Source of the DNA: Flavobacterium sp. Root420
Lineage (GTDB): Bacteria; Bacteroidota; Bacteroidia; Flavobacteriales; Flavobacteriaceae
NCBI RefSeq assembly: GCF_001427905.1
Contig: NZ_LMEF01000029.1
Coordinates: 627,303 to 691,302, forward strand
Direction: 5' to 3'
DNA length: 64,000 nucleotides
This document shows positions 1-9,900 of the stretch, in pieces. The notes beneath the pieces are model-generated. The model was not told the origin of the DNA. It made no database searches and saw nothing but the letters and a program-made list of their open reading frames with translations. The first letter of the stretch is position 1. Each line of letters opens with the position of its first letter. The position numbers and the translations under genes were made by a program.

Positions 1-2747
1 TGACTCATGTTTGAAGAAGCAATCCTGATTCGCTCAAGATTATGAAGGCTTGATTCTGTCAGGTTTTTTTCATTGTCGATAATTCGGTTAGAAAACATCT
101 GAATCTTGCGTAGTGGTTCCTGTAAATCATGACTTGCTGCAGCACTAAAAGCTTCCAGCTCATTGTTATATTTTTGTAATTCCTGGTTCTTTTTGGTCAA
201 TAACGTATTGGTAGTCACCAAATCTGTTATATCTTCTATAGCCAGAAGTATCATACCGGCCGGTTGTGCATTTAAGATTTTGCGTGCGTTAACCATCATG
301 ATTTTTTTGCCTATTCCCGAGCAAACCGTATCTACTTTAAAATCGTGAACCGCTTCTTTTTCATCAAGCATTTTAAATAACAATTCCTTAAATTCTGGTA
401 TGTCCCAGTGACAGTCGCCAATTTCAAAAAAAGAATGTCCTTCTGTTTCTTTTTCAGTGGTTTCAAAATATTTATAAAATGCGGGATTGGCACTTTTTAC
501 AAAAAAATCCCTGTCGATAATCAATAACGGCTCACGAATCGTATCGATAATAGATTCAGAATAATTTCGCATCGAGATGAGTTGTTCCTGACGATCCATT
601 AATTCGTCATTCACACATATTAATTCCTCGTTGTTTGACTGTAATTCCTCTGTAGAGGTTTCCAACTCCTCATTCATCGCCTGGAGCTCTTCGCTGCTGC
701 TTAATAATTCTTCATTAGTAGTTTGCAGTTCTTCAAAGGCGGTTTGTTGTTCTTCACTTATTCTTTTGATGTCTTCCCGCATTTGCATCAACTCATTTTC
801 GAGTTCTTTAATGCGAAGCTGATCAACGTTTTTACTTTTTATTTTATTTTCAGTATCAATATCGGGCAATGGTTTTTTAGCAAAAAGAATTAAATAATAT
901 TCTTCCTTATTAGGATTCGGAAGCAAAATCATTTCAAAAGAAACTAGATAAGGCTGGTTCTTAACCAGAATATTTTCTTTAATTACAGGTTCTGCTTCTT
1001 TTTTTAATTTAGTGAGGGCATTTCGCAATTCAAAACTAATACCATCCCGGGCCATTTTTAAAATATTAAAATTGGGTTTTCCCGGAGATTGAAGTAAAAA
1101 AGGACTTGTATCTCCATGGAAATGTACAATTTCAAGATGTTCATCAACAATGACACTTGCCGGAGTATATTTCGTAAATAAAATATCAGAAGCTGTTTTG
1201 AGAAAATCACTTGCCAGAGATTTCTTTTTATCTGATGCTTCTACTTTATCACGATTGCTGAGATTAACAGGTTTAAAGGCTTCTGGAATATAGCGTCCGG
1301 CTGCAAATTTACGGACATAAATTTTTTCATGCTTTCCAATAGGTTCAAATAAATTTTGTGCATTATTAACACTTTCAGACTTTCCAAGAAACAAAATTCC
1401 TTTGTCTTTTAGCGCATAATGGAAAGAGCTTAACACTTTATTTTGTAAAAAAGAATCCAGATAAATAAGCACATTACGACAAGAAACTAAATCAATTCTG
1501 GCAAAAGGCGGGTCTTTTATAAAGTTATGTACAGCAAAAATACACATATCACGAATCACTTTATTAATGTGATAATACCCATCTCTTTTAGTAAAATAAT
1601 GGTTTAATCTGCTTTGCGAAACTTGTTGTATGTCTTGTGCCGAATAGATAGCAGTTCGCGCTTTGGCGATGCATTTTTCAGAAATATCAGAAGCAAAAAT
1701 CTGAACTTTAATATCGCTATTTCTTTCGGCTAAATATTCATGCAGAGCTATTGCCAGTGAATATGCTTCTTCACCAGTTGCACATCCCGCAATCCAGATA
1801 CGCAAATTATTATTAACGGTATTTTGAAGTAATTGAGGAAAAGCAAGTCTGGGTAAAGATTCAAAAAAGCTCTGATCCCTAAAAAAGTATGTTACAGGAA
1901 TTAAAAAATCATTGAAAAGCGCATCTTGTTCTGATTTATCATTACGAAGATGATGGTAATAATCCTGTAAATTTTCTTTACGGTTTATTACCATTCGTCT
2001 TGCAATACGTCTTCTGATGGTGGGTTGCTTATAATGACGAAAATCATTTCCGGTTCTTAAAAAAATCAGGTTTATAATTTGCAGTAAAATTTCTTCTTCA
2101 TTCTTTGGGAGATGTCCTTCTTCATTATAGGCAAGATTTGTCGTGTAACTCTTTCGTATTTCCAGTAGTTGTGCAGGCATAAGTTCTGGGGGCAACACAT
2201 AGTCCACAATATCAGTATCTATGGCACTTTGTGGCATTCCCTTAAACTCAGCGGTTTCAGGATCCTGGGCCAGCGTTGCACCACCAATTTCCTTTATTTT
2301 TTTTAATCCAAAAGTTCCGTCAAAAGCGGTTCCGGAAAGAATAATACCAATGGCAAAACTTTGATGCACTTCTGCCAGCGAGTCAAAGAAAATATCAATG
2401 CTTTCATTTTTTCTTTCGTTCCGTGTTCGCTGATGCAATTTTAGAAGGCCATCTTCGGCTACAAGATTAGTGTTCTCGGGAATAATATAAATACGATCCG
2501 GTGCCAGATTAATATCATTTATAATCTCATAAACCGGTATCTCTGTGTATTGGGTTAAAATTTCGGGCAAACTACTAGGATGGTCAGGAGATAAGTGCTG
2601 CACAATTACATAAGCCATTCCAGAATCTGCAGGTATCGCTTTAATTAATCTCTTCATAGCATCCAATCCGCCTGCTGAGGCGCCAATGCCTACAACCGGG
2701 AAATTCTGCCCTGTTATTCTGGGGCGTTTTGTATCAGTAAGTTTCAT
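1..2747 (-). CDS. CheB-CheR-PAS sensor histidine kinase, 3' end beyond window
   Basis: I translated this by hand from the ATG at 2747; the frame stays open to base 1, so the C-terminus (ATPase domain) is missing. An N-terminal CheB methylesterase domain begins near residue 18 with GIGASAGGLDAM. A CheR methyltransferase domain follows (about 225-470), with PTIRRRIARR and the SAM-binding motif AGCATGEEAYSLA. Next come a Glu/Leu-rich coiled coil (about 660-720, repeated EELQ/NEEL), a PAS domain (about 730-850) and a HisKA box SHDLQEPLRK with the phospho-acceptor His near residue 873. This is the known CheB/CheR/PAS kinase class, usually linked to stress or light signalling rather than motility. 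No chemoreceptor or CheA lies nearby. The fusion is cytoplasmic, with no signal peptide or membrane segment in the visible part. Confidence 0.93.
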   Translation of the reverse strand, partial: MKLTDTKRPRITGQNFPVVGIGASAGGLDAMKRLIKAIPADSGMAYVIVQHLSPDHPSSLPEILTQYTEIPVYEIINDINLAPDRIYIIPENTNLVAEDGLLKLHQRTRNERKNESIDIFFDSLAEVHQSFAIGIILSGTAFDGTFGLKKIKEIGGATLAQDPETAEFKGMPQSAIDTDIVDYVLPPELMPAQLLEIRKSYTTNLAYNEEGHLPKNEEEILLQIINLIFLRTGNDFRHYKQPTIRRRIARRMVINRKENLQDYYHHLRNDKSEQDALFNDFLIPVTYFFRDQSFFESLPRLAFPQLLQNTVNNNLRIWIAGCATGEEAYSLAIALHEYLAERNSDIKVQIFASDISEKCIAKARTAIYSAQDIQQVSQSRLNHYFTKRDGYYHINKVIRDMCIFAVHNFIKDPPFARIDLVSCRNVLIYLDSFLQNKVLSSFHYALKDKGILFLGKSESVNNAQNLFEPIGKHEKIYVRKFAAGRYIPEAFKPVNLSNRDKVEASDKKKSLASDFLKTASDILFTKYTPASVIVDEHLEIVHFHGDTSPFLLQSPGKPNFNILKMARDGISFELRNALTKLKKEAEPVIKENILVKNQPYLVSFEMILLPNPNKEEYYLILFAKKPLPDIDTENKIKSKNVDQLRIKELENELMQMREDIKRISEEQQTAFEELQTTNEELLSSSEELQAMNEELETSTEELQSNNEELICVNDELMDRQEQLISMRNYSESIIDTIREPLLIIDRDFFVKSANPAFYKYFETTEKETEGHSFFEIGDCHWDIPEFKELLFKMLDEKEAVHDFKVDTVCSGIGKKIMMVNARKILNAQPAGMILLAIEDITDLVTTNTLLTKKNQELQKYNNELEAFSAAASHDLQEPLRKIQMFSNRIIDNEKNLTESSLHNLERIRIASSNMS

Positions 2748-2933
2748 CGCTTATGGTATCACTATATCAAAGATAAATGAAGTCTTTGATTATAAAAAAA
2801 TAATGTAAAATTATTATGGAAAAGATGTAACCTTTAAATTATAAATATGTAAATAAATTGCTAAAATCTTTTTAAAATTTGTCTTATTACAAGATTTTTT
2901 AAAAAAAAATATAAATATTTAAAAATCAATATC

Positions 2934-3173
2934 ATGAAGAATTTATTAATGACATTGGCCATGCTTCTTTTTGTTGGAACTGTCTCTGCACAGGAAACTC
3001 CTAAAACAACTAAAAAAGCTAAAACGAGTACAGACACGATTTTAAAAAGTAACCGTACCACAAAATCTTCTACACATAAGACAGATTCGGTTAAAACAAA
3101 GCATCCTGTTACTAAAAAGAAAAGCAGTACAAGACCTACAACTGCAATTGATACCATAAAACCAGAAAAATAA
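2934..3173 (+). CDS. small exported lysine/threonine-rich protein
   Basis: This is a 79-residue protein with a clear signal peptide (MKNLLMTLAMLLFVGTVSAQ, cleavage probably after SAQ). The mature part is about 59 residues of Lys, Thr and Ser with almost no hydrophobic residues, so it should be basic and unstructured. It is followed directly by a hairpin terminator, which supports a real single-gene unit. It is divergent from the CheB/CheR kinase gene (187 bp between starts). I do not recognise a family. A role in the periplasm or at the cell surface is all that the signal peptide allows. A reading frame on the opposite strand (2861-3184) is taken to be its shadow. Confidence 0.7.
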   Translation: MKNLLMTLAMLLFVGTVSAQETPKTTKKAKTSTDTILKSNRTTKSSTHKTDSVKTKHPVTKKKSSTRPTTAIDTIKPEK

Positions 3174-3202
3174 TGGAAAATCAAATTGTAGAAAATGAAA
3201 AG

Positions 3203-3226
3203 AGCCTGTGTAATACGGGCTTTTTT
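3203..3226 (+). terminator. rho-independent terminator of the small exported protein gene
   Basis: A 7-bp stem (AGCCTGT pairing with ACGGGCT, one G-T pair), a loop GTAAT and a run of six T follow the stop at 3173 by 29 bases. Confidence 0.85.
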
Positions 3227-3268
3227 ATTGAATTCATTACCTGTAAATTAATTGATTTGAAAAATCAA

Positions 3269-3637
3269 TTATAAAATACTTCTTAATATGTTCTTGAGGT
3301 CATTAAAATTACTGGGTTTAGTTAAATAATCTTTAGCATCGAGTATTTTTGCCAAATTTGCTGATATCGGAGCTGTTGAAAATATAATAACAGGAATATT
3401 TTTAAGAGTATCTCTTTTTTTTATTTCTGCCAAAAGTTCAATACCGCTCATCATTGGCATATTAATATCAAGGAAAATCAAGTCCGGTTTTATTTCTCTG
3501 TCAACTAATTTTTGTAAAGCTTCAATCGGATTATGAAGTGCCATATATGCAGCAGTTGACACTCCTTCCAGCGCCTGCTGAAAGAATTCGCAATCGTCAA
3601 AATCATCATCAATTTGCAAAATATTTTTATACTTCAT
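3269..3637 (-). CDS. stand-alone response regulator receiver domain
   Basis: This 122-residue protein is a single receiver domain with no output domain. The acidic pocket is QIDDDFDD (residues 9-16), the phospho-acceptor is D57 in FLDINMP, the switch Thr/Ser is in IIFST, and the conserved Lys is in LTKPSN. Stand-alone receivers of this Rcp1-like type normally shuttle phosphate or bind partner kinases. It is closely related to the receiver at 4417-4815: both share NILQIDDD, DDCE, the ALE-VS run and the IP-IIFST block, so they look like a duplicated pair in opposite orientation. A perfect 9-bp AT-rich inverted repeat (3249-3271) overlaps the stop codon and could form a weak 3' hairpin. Its phosphodonor may be one of the neighbouring kinases, but this is inferred from position only. 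Confidence 0.92.
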   Translation of the reverse strand: MKYKNILQIDDDFDDCEFFQQALEGVSTAAYMALHNPIEALQKLVDREIKPDLIFLDINMPMMSGIELLAEIKKRDTLKNIPVIIFSTAPISANLAKILDAKDYLTKPSNFNDLKNILRSIL

Positions 3638-3774
3638 AAGCAGGTTATTTGGTTTGATTTTCTATCAGATGATCTTCTCGTAAATTTAAATCTTTTAAAG
3701 GTAATAAAATAGTTTATTGCGTTGTTTTTTTTATAAATTGTAAGATTTTATTGGTTTTTTAAATTGAAAAGATA

Positions 3775-3804
3775 TTGAGAACTTGTTGTTAAACAAGTTC
3801 TCAA
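3775..3804 (-). terminator. strong hairpin downstream of the small lipoprotein gene
   Basis: A perfect 13-bp stem with a GTTA loop lies 9 bases past the minus-strand stop at 3814. The T-run on the minus strand is short (TATCTTTT), so it may act as a terminator or as a 3'-end stabiliser. Confidence 0.7.
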
Positions 3805-3813
3805 TCTTCCATA

Positions 3814-3984
3814 TTAAGTTTCATTATGATGGTCTGAAGAAACTTTTAAGGAATCCGAAGTTATGGTTGTTTTGGGTTTTGAATCTCTTCTATAATCTTC
3901 ATCATCACAATGTTTGCTGCAACTCATTGCTGCAATAGTTAAAAATAATGCTCCTGTTATGATTTTTAAATTTAAATTTTTCAT
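3814..3984 (-). CDS. small putative lipoprotein
   Basis: I found this by reading the minus strand from the ATG at 3984: 56 residues ending in TAA at 3814. It starts MKNLNLKIITGALFLTIAAM and continues SCSKHCDDEDY, which is a hydrophobic signal segment followed by a lipobox-like Cys at residue 22. The mature part is short, charged and rich in Ser, Thr and Asp. A strong hairpin follows the stop. No family is recognised. The signal segment, lipobox, clean stop and 3' hairpin together make a genuine gene likely, although a protein of this size cannot be proven from sequence alone. Confidence 0.6.
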   Translation of the reverse strand: MKNLNLKIITGALFLTIAAMSCSKHCDDEDYRRDSKPKTTITSDSLKVSSDHHNET

Positions 3985-4416
3985 AGCAAAATATAAGTTA
4001 AGTTACTGATTTTTTATAAAAATAAATGGCTAACAAAAGACGATTTTATATAATTTTTGTATTTCGTTACATAATTCCCATGTTCGACGAAATGCACATT
4101 ATTTTTAGTAAATTTCTACAACAGAAAAACAAATTGGTTCTACCAATAAAAAATGAAACAGAAGGATGAGGAGTTTTGTAAAATCGAATCGAAGTTATAA
4201 TGTAAAATAGAAGCTCAAATTATTCAGAAAATGAAAATAGGGTTGCAATTTTAACAAGTGCTATTACAATCAATATGCTTTTTTTTTAATTGATTACATT
4301 ATATTTTTATTTTCAAATTCAATTTGATATTCATATTTATAAGCATATCAAATAGTGAGAAAACTATTTTTAATTTTAAAAAATTAGAATTATTGAAAGA
4401 ACTTTACACATTAGAA
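3985..4416. other. gene-less AT-rich spacer
   Basis: These 432 bases separate the lipoprotein gene from the receiver gene. I see no convincing coding frame (the best is a 29-codon frame near 4081), no strong inverted repeat and no RNA gene. It must hold the divergent promoters for both neighbours. Confidence 0.6.
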
Positions 4417-4815
4417 ATGACAAATAAACGCATAGCGTATAGTAATATACTACAAATTGATGATGATTCAGATGATTGTGAATTATTCATGGAAGCACTA
4501 GAAGCAGTATCTGCCGCTAACTACACTGCTATTTATGATCCGGTCGAAGCATTGCGAAAATTGATACAGAAGGAAATTAACCCCGATGTTATCTTTCTTG
4601 ATCTTAACATGCCCATTATGTCAGGACTTGAATTTATGACTGAGATTAAAAAGGAGGAAGGATTAAAAGAAATCCCCATCATTATCTTTTCGACTTCGCA
4701 ATTAGATGATATTATTGATGAGGCCAAATCGTATGGAGCCCATGATTATATATCCAAGCCAAATAATTTTAATGACTTAAAACAAATTTTAAGTCAATAT
4801 ATTTTTTCAGTATAG
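4417..4815 (+). CDS. stand-alone response regulator receiver domain
   Basis: This is a 132-residue receiver-only protein. I chose the ATG at 4417 because the frame upstream can only be entered through a TTG at 4324 and adds 31 low-complexity residues that no receiver needs. The acidic cluster is QIDDDSDDCE, the phospho-acceptor is D62 in FLDLNMP, then IIFSTS and the conserved Lys in YISKPNN. It is a paralogue of the minus-strand receiver at 3269-3637 and lies 142 bases before the CHASE3-type kinase gene, a plausible partner. No DNA-binding or enzymatic output is attached, so it probably acts through protein contacts or phosphorelay. Confidence 0.9.
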   Translation: MTNKRIAYSNILQIDDDSDDCELFMEALEAVSAANYTAIYDPVEALRKLIQKEINPDVIFLDLNMPIMSGLEFMTEIKKEEGLKEIPIIIFSTSQLDDIIDEAKSYGAHDYISKPNNFNDLKQILSQYIFSV

Positions 4816-4957
4816 AAGTTATTAATTATACTATTATTGTAGCTCTAAAAGGTTCAGCAGTGCAAATGATGCTAAGAAAATATTCAGGAAAGATTTTATT
4901 ATTTTTATTGGATAATCGAGTGCCAAATGGTGTATATGGTCCTTTAATTGTAATTAG

Positions 4958-6400
4958 ATGAAATTATCTACCCAAATTCTAGTTGCCTTTACCCTTGTGA
5001 TTTTGTTGTCCATTGCGGACTCATACACGAATTATATGTTATCAAAAAAGGTGCAGCTTAACTCGCAGTTTCTGGCCAGATCTGAAGAGATTATTCGTAA
5101 TTCTAATAAAACCCATAAAGCTATAATCGAAATGCAAAGCGCTTTTCGAGGTTTTTTGCTTACTGATGATTATACTTTTCTGGATTCGTACTTTATCGGA
5201 CTCAAAAGAGTCCCTTCATTAATCAAAGAGCAGCAACTTCGCATTGGAAATAATAATGACCAGCGTGCCACATTAGATTCGATTAGTACACTTCATACTA
5301 ATTGGGTTCGCTATTCTGATGAATTGATAAAATCCAGAAAAGAAATGCCGGATTCGTATAAAACGTTATTCAATACTTCCCTAAAAAGGTATGTTGGAAA
5401 AAAAATAAATGACGCTATTTCCGAAAAATTTTCCCGATTCGATAAAACCGAATATAAAAAAAGGAAGCATCATACAGAAATATTACTCACTTCTTTGAGA
5501 TATGCGCATACTTTTTCATTTATTTTCCTAACGCTAACTGTCATCGTTGGGTTGTTAAGTACTATCTTTATTATGTATGTCACCAACAAAAGAATTAATT
5601 CGATGGTTCGTCTTGCCGAGAATATTTCCAAAGGAAATTTTACTATAGTTAAGGATACCAGAAACGATGAACTGACTGCCCTGGCAACGTCACTAAACAG
5701 AATGTCAGGAAAACTTGATAAAAATATTCATGAGCTGAAAAACAGAAATGCCGAGCTCAATAAATTTGCCTATGCCGTTTCTCATGATCTTAAAGCACCT
5801 ATTCGTGGTATTCATAATGTGGTAAGCTGGATAGAAGAAGATATGGAAAACGAGTTATCGCCAGAATTGAAAAGATACCTCCGGATTATTCCGCAAAAAA
5901 CAAGACGCATGGAAGCGCTTATTAATGGCTTGCTGGATTATGCCCGTCTAAACTTAAAAACACCTTCAGAATATATCGATACTAACGCTTTGGTACATGA
6001 AATCGCCGATTCGATCGTTCCTCGAAATTTCAAACTCGAAATAGGGAACCTTCCGTATTTATTTACAGAAAGAATTAAACTGGAACAGGTTTTTGCCAAT
6101 TTGATTAGTAATGCCGTAAAATATACGCCACAGGAAGAGGGCTTGATTCAGATCAGTTGTGTCACATTTGATGGTGTGCATGAATTTTCGGTAAAAGATA
6201 ACGGAATTGGTATTGCAGGGGAATATCACCAGAAAATATTCGAAATATTTCAGACACTTCGGGAACAAAATGAACAGGAAAGTACCGGAGTTGGTCTTGC
6301 GATTGTAAAAAAAATAATTGATGATCAACAGGAGAGTATAATAGTTAAATCGAAGTTGGGCGAAGGTGCCGAATTCATTTTTACATGGAGAAATAATTAA
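4958..6400 (+). CDS. membrane sensor histidine kinase (CHASE3-like, HAMP, HisKA, ATPase)
   Basis: The 480-residue kinase has a first membrane segment at about 7-27 and an extracytoplasmic helical region (about 30-178) that resembles CHASE3. A second membrane segment lies at about 182-208, followed by a HAMP domain (about 209-262). The HisKA box is YAVSHDLKAPIRG, with the phospho-acceptor near H276. The ATPase domain shows the N box NLISNAVKYT, the G1 box DNGIGI and the G2 box GVGLAIVKKI. It is followed after only 3 bases by a receiver gene, so the two are almost certainly cotranscribed and act as a pair. The family resembles bacteriophytochrome-type kinases that work with Rcp1-like receivers. 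The signal is unknown. Confidence 0.93.
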   Translation: MKLSTQILVAFTLVILLSIADSYTNYMLSKKVQLNSQFLARSEEIIRNSNKTHKAIIEMQSAFRGFLLTDDYTFLDSYFIGLKRVPSLIKEQQLRIGNNNDQRATLDSISTLHTNWVRYSDELIKSRKEMPDSYKTLFNTSLKRYVGKKINDAISEKFSRFDKTEYKKRKHHTEILLTSLRYAHTFSFIFLTLTVIVGLLSTIFIMYVTNKRINSMVRLAENISKGNFTIVKDTRNDELTALATSLNRMSGKLDKNIHELKNRNAELNKFAYAVSHDLKAPIRGIHNVVSWIEEDMENELSPELKRYLRIIPQKTRRMEALINGLLDYARLNLKTPSEYIDTNALVHEIADSIVPRNFKLEIGNLPYLFTERIKLEQVFANLISNAVKYTPQEEGLIQISCVTFDGVHEFSVKDNGIGIAGEYHQKIFEIFQTLREQNEQESTGVGLAIVKKIIDDQQESIIVKSKLGEGAEFIFTWRNN

Positions 6401-6403
6401 GTT

Positions 6404-6835
6404 ATGAAAAAGCCAACCATTTTATTAGTTGAAGATGACGAACTGGATGTGATTAGCGTAGAGCGATCCCTGAAAAAACTGGATAGTGAATATGTACTAT
6501 ACACCGTTTATAATGGAATTGAAGCATTAAAAATACTCAGAGATCCTGAAACAGGATTAGTTCCCGATGTAATTTTGCTGGATATTAATATGCCAAGAAT
6601 GAACGGAATAGAATTTTTGAAAGTGGTAAGAGAAGATAAAAAATTAAGGGATTTAAAGGTTTTTATTATGACAACATCCTCAGAAGGAAATGATCGTACT
6701 GCAGCAGAAAGATTGGGGATATCAGGTTATATTATAAAACCTTTGAATTACAATGATAATACAAAACGTTCTGATTCTATGGACGCCTTTGTGCAATTTC
6801 ATTTAAGGAAAATATTGTTTGATGACGGTATATAA
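6404..6835 (+). CDS. Rcp1-like response regulator, receiver only
   Basis: This 143-residue receiver protein starts 3 bases after the kinase stop, so translation is probably coupled. It shows the acidic pair VEDDELD (9-15), the phospho-acceptor D60 in LLDINMP, the switch Thr in IMTTSS and the conserved Lys in IIKPLN. The C-terminal extension (KILFDDGI) resembles that of cyanobacterial Rcp1-type regulators, which dimerise through the receiver alone. No output domain is present. It is the likely phospho-acceptor of the kinase at 4958-6400 and may pass the phosphate on to the large hybrid kinase that follows, although that last step is inferred from gene order. Confidence 0.92.
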   Translation: MKKPTILLVEDDELDVISVERSLKKLDSEYVLYTVYNGIEALKILRDPETGLVPDVILLDINMPRMNGIEFLKVVREDKKLRDLKVFIMTTSSEGNDRTAAERLGISGYIIKPLNYNDNTKRSDSMDAFVQFHLRKILFDDGI

Positions 6836-6919
6836 CAAAGTGTTTTTATAGTAAAAAACAGTAGATTAGTAAAAAATTAAGGGGCAGATTTTTTAAATCA
6901 TTCGATAAAAGTTGGGAAT

Positions 6920-9900
6920 ATGAAAAATAAAAAAGAAATTATAACGACAGAATCTCCGGATGTTCTTGAGTTTCCGATTGTTTTGCCAGAAAAACCTTCA
7001 AAAGCAAGGGGCAAAAAAGTAGATGCTGAGGAATCTATTTTGACTGATGCAGAGTTTTTAAAGATTTTGTTGAAAGTCAAAAATGGTAATTTCACTCAGC
7101 GTTTCCCAACGGATCAGAATGGAATTAAAAGATCAATTTGCGATACCTTGAATGAAATCATTGATCTGAACGAACGCATGGTTTTTGAGTTTCAGAAAGT
7201 GGGTAAAAGTATTGGTAAACAAGGAAAACTGACCAATAGAGTTGCCCTTGATGGCGCAAGAGGTTCCTGGAGCTCCTGCGTTGATTCGGTAAATACACTG
7301 ATTTCGGATCTTGTGCATCCAACTATCGAAATTGCCCACGTAATTACCTCGGTGGCTAAAGGGAATTTATCTCAGGAAATGCCGCTTTCTATTGAAGGGA
7401 ACCCGCTTCAGGGAGAATTCCTCAGAATTGCAAAAGAGGTAAACGGAATGGTGAAACAGCTGAACCTGTTTTCGATGGAGGTTACCCGTGTAGCACGTGA
7501 GGTAGGTACAGAAGGAAAACTGGGAGGTCAGGCAAAAGTAAGAGGTGTTGGAGGGGTTTGGAAAGATTTGACTGACTCTGTAAATAAGATGGCTAGTAAC
7601 CTTACCGGACAGGTACGTAATATTGCAGATGTGACAACCGCGGTAGCAAAAGGAGATTTATCCAAAAAAATTACCGTTGACGTAAAAGGAGAAATCTTAG
7701 AACTAAAAAATACCATCAATACGATGGTGGATCAGCTGAACTCCTTTTCTTCTGAGGTAACCCGTGTGGCGAGAGAGGTAGGAACCGAAGGAAAACTGGG
7801 AGGCCAGGCGCAGGTAAAAGGAGTTGGGGGAACCTGGAAAGATTTAACCGATTCGGTAAATCAGATGGCGTCGAATTTAACGGGCCAGGTACGTAATATT
7901 GCCGATGTAACCACTGCGGTAGCTAAGGGAGATTTATCCAAAAAAATTACCGTAGACGTAAAAGGGGAAATCTTAGAATTGAAAAACACCATCAACACGA
8001 TGGTGGATCAGCTCAACTCGTTTTCTTCTGAGGTTACGCGTGTGGCGGTAGAGGTTGGATCCGAAGGAAAACTGGGAGGTCAGGCAAAAGTAAGAGGAGT
8101 TGGGGGAGTTTGGAAAGATTTAACCGATTCGGTAAACCAGATGGCATCGAATCTGACAGGTCAGGTACGTAATATCGCCGAGGTAACAACCGCCGTGGCA
8201 AAAGGAGATTTATCTAAAAAAATTACAGTAAACGTAGCTGGAGAAATATTAGAATTAAAAAATACGATCAATACGATGGTGGATCAGCTGAACTCTTTTG
8301 GTGCCGAGGTAACCCGTGTGGCGAGAGAGGTAGGTTCAGAAGGAAAACTGGGAGGTCAGGCAAAAGTAAAAGGGGTTGGTGGAACCTGGAAAGATTTAAC
8401 CGATTCAGTAAACCAGATGGCATCGAACTTAACGGGGCAGGTACGTAATATTGCCGAGGTAACAACCGCGGTGGCCAATGGGGATTTATCGAAAAAGATT
8501 ACGGCTGTGGCCGAAGGGGAAATTCTGGAGCTCAAGAAAACCATCAATACGATGGTGGATCAGCTGAACTCCTTTTCTTCTGAGGTTACGCGTGTGGCAC
8601 TTGAGGTGGGTACCGAAGGAAAACTGGGAGGTCAGGCAAAAGTAAAAGGAGTTGGAGGAACCTGGAAAGATTTAACGGATTCTGTGAATCAGATGGCATC
8701 GAACTTAACAGGTCAGGTACGTAATATCGCAGAGGTAACCACAGCGGTAGCAAAAGGCGATTTATCGCGCCAGATTACCGTAGATACAAAAGGAGAAATC
8801 CTGGAGCTTAAAAACACCATTAATACGATGGTGGGTCAGCTGAACTCTTTTGCATCGGAGGTAACCCGTGTGGCGCGTGAGGTGGGTACCGAAGGAAAAC
8901 TGGGAGGTCAGGCGCAGGTGGAAGGTGTTGGTGGAACCTGGAAAGATTTGACCGATTCGGTAAACCAGATGGCATCGAATTTAACGGGTCAGGTGCGTAA
9001 CATTGCCGAGGTAACCACAGCGGTAGCAAAAGGGGATTTGTCATTACAAATTACAGTAGACGTAAAGGGAGAAATCCTGGAGCTTAAAAATACAATTAAT
9101 ACCATGGTGGATCAGCTTCGAGGCTTTGCTTCGGAGGTAACCCGTGTGTCAAGAGAGGTAGGAACAGAAGGAAAACTGGGAGGTCAGGCCAATGTGCCGG
9201 GAGTTGCCGGAACGTGGAAAGATTTAACGGATTCGGTGAACCAGATGGCAGGTAACCTTACCGCGCAGGTACGTAATATTGCCGATGTGGCGATTGCCGT
9301 GGCAAACGGGGATATGTCCCGAAAAATTACCGTTGACGTTCGTGGGGAAATTCTGCAGTTGAAAGAAACCCTCAATACAATGGTGGATCAGCTTCGTGAA
9401 TTTGCCTCCGAGGTAACTCGTGTGGCGCGTGAGGTAGGAACCGAAGGAAAATTGGGGGGTCAGGCGAATGTACCGGGAGTTGCCGGAACCTGGAAAGATT
9501 TGACCGATTCGGTGAATCAGATGGCAGGTAACTTAACCACTCAGGTACGTAATATTGCAGAGGTAACGATCGCCGTTGCAAACGGGGATATGTCCAAAAA
9601 AATTACCGCCGACGTTCGTGGAGAAATCCTTCAATTAAAAGAAACGGTAAACACGATGGTGGATCAGCTTCGAAGTTTTGCTTCGGAGGTAACCCGTGTA
9701 TCCAGAGAGGTAGGAACAGAAGGAAAACTGGGAGGGCAAGCCTTTGTACCGGGAGTTGCCGGAACGTGGAAAGATTTAACGGATTCGGTGAATCAGATGG
9801 CATCGAATTTAACAGGTCAGGTGCGTAATATTGCCGATGTAACCAAAGCCGTAGCCAATGGTGACCTTTCTAAACAAATTACCGTTGACGTAAAAGGAGA

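Noticed and set aside
1..2747. A chemotaxis gene cluster suggested by the CheB and CheR domains
   Set aside because: There is no CheA, CheW, CheY cluster or chemoreceptor here, and CheB/CheR are fused to a PAS kinase, a known non-motility class.
2861..3184. 107-codon minus-strand frame over the small exported protein
   Set aside because: It overlaps a plus-strand gene with a clear signal peptide and terminator, and shows no family or 3' signal.
4081..4170. 29-codon plus-strand frame in the gap before the receiver gene
   Set aside because: No start signal, no recognisable composition, no conserved neighbour; length is expected by chance.
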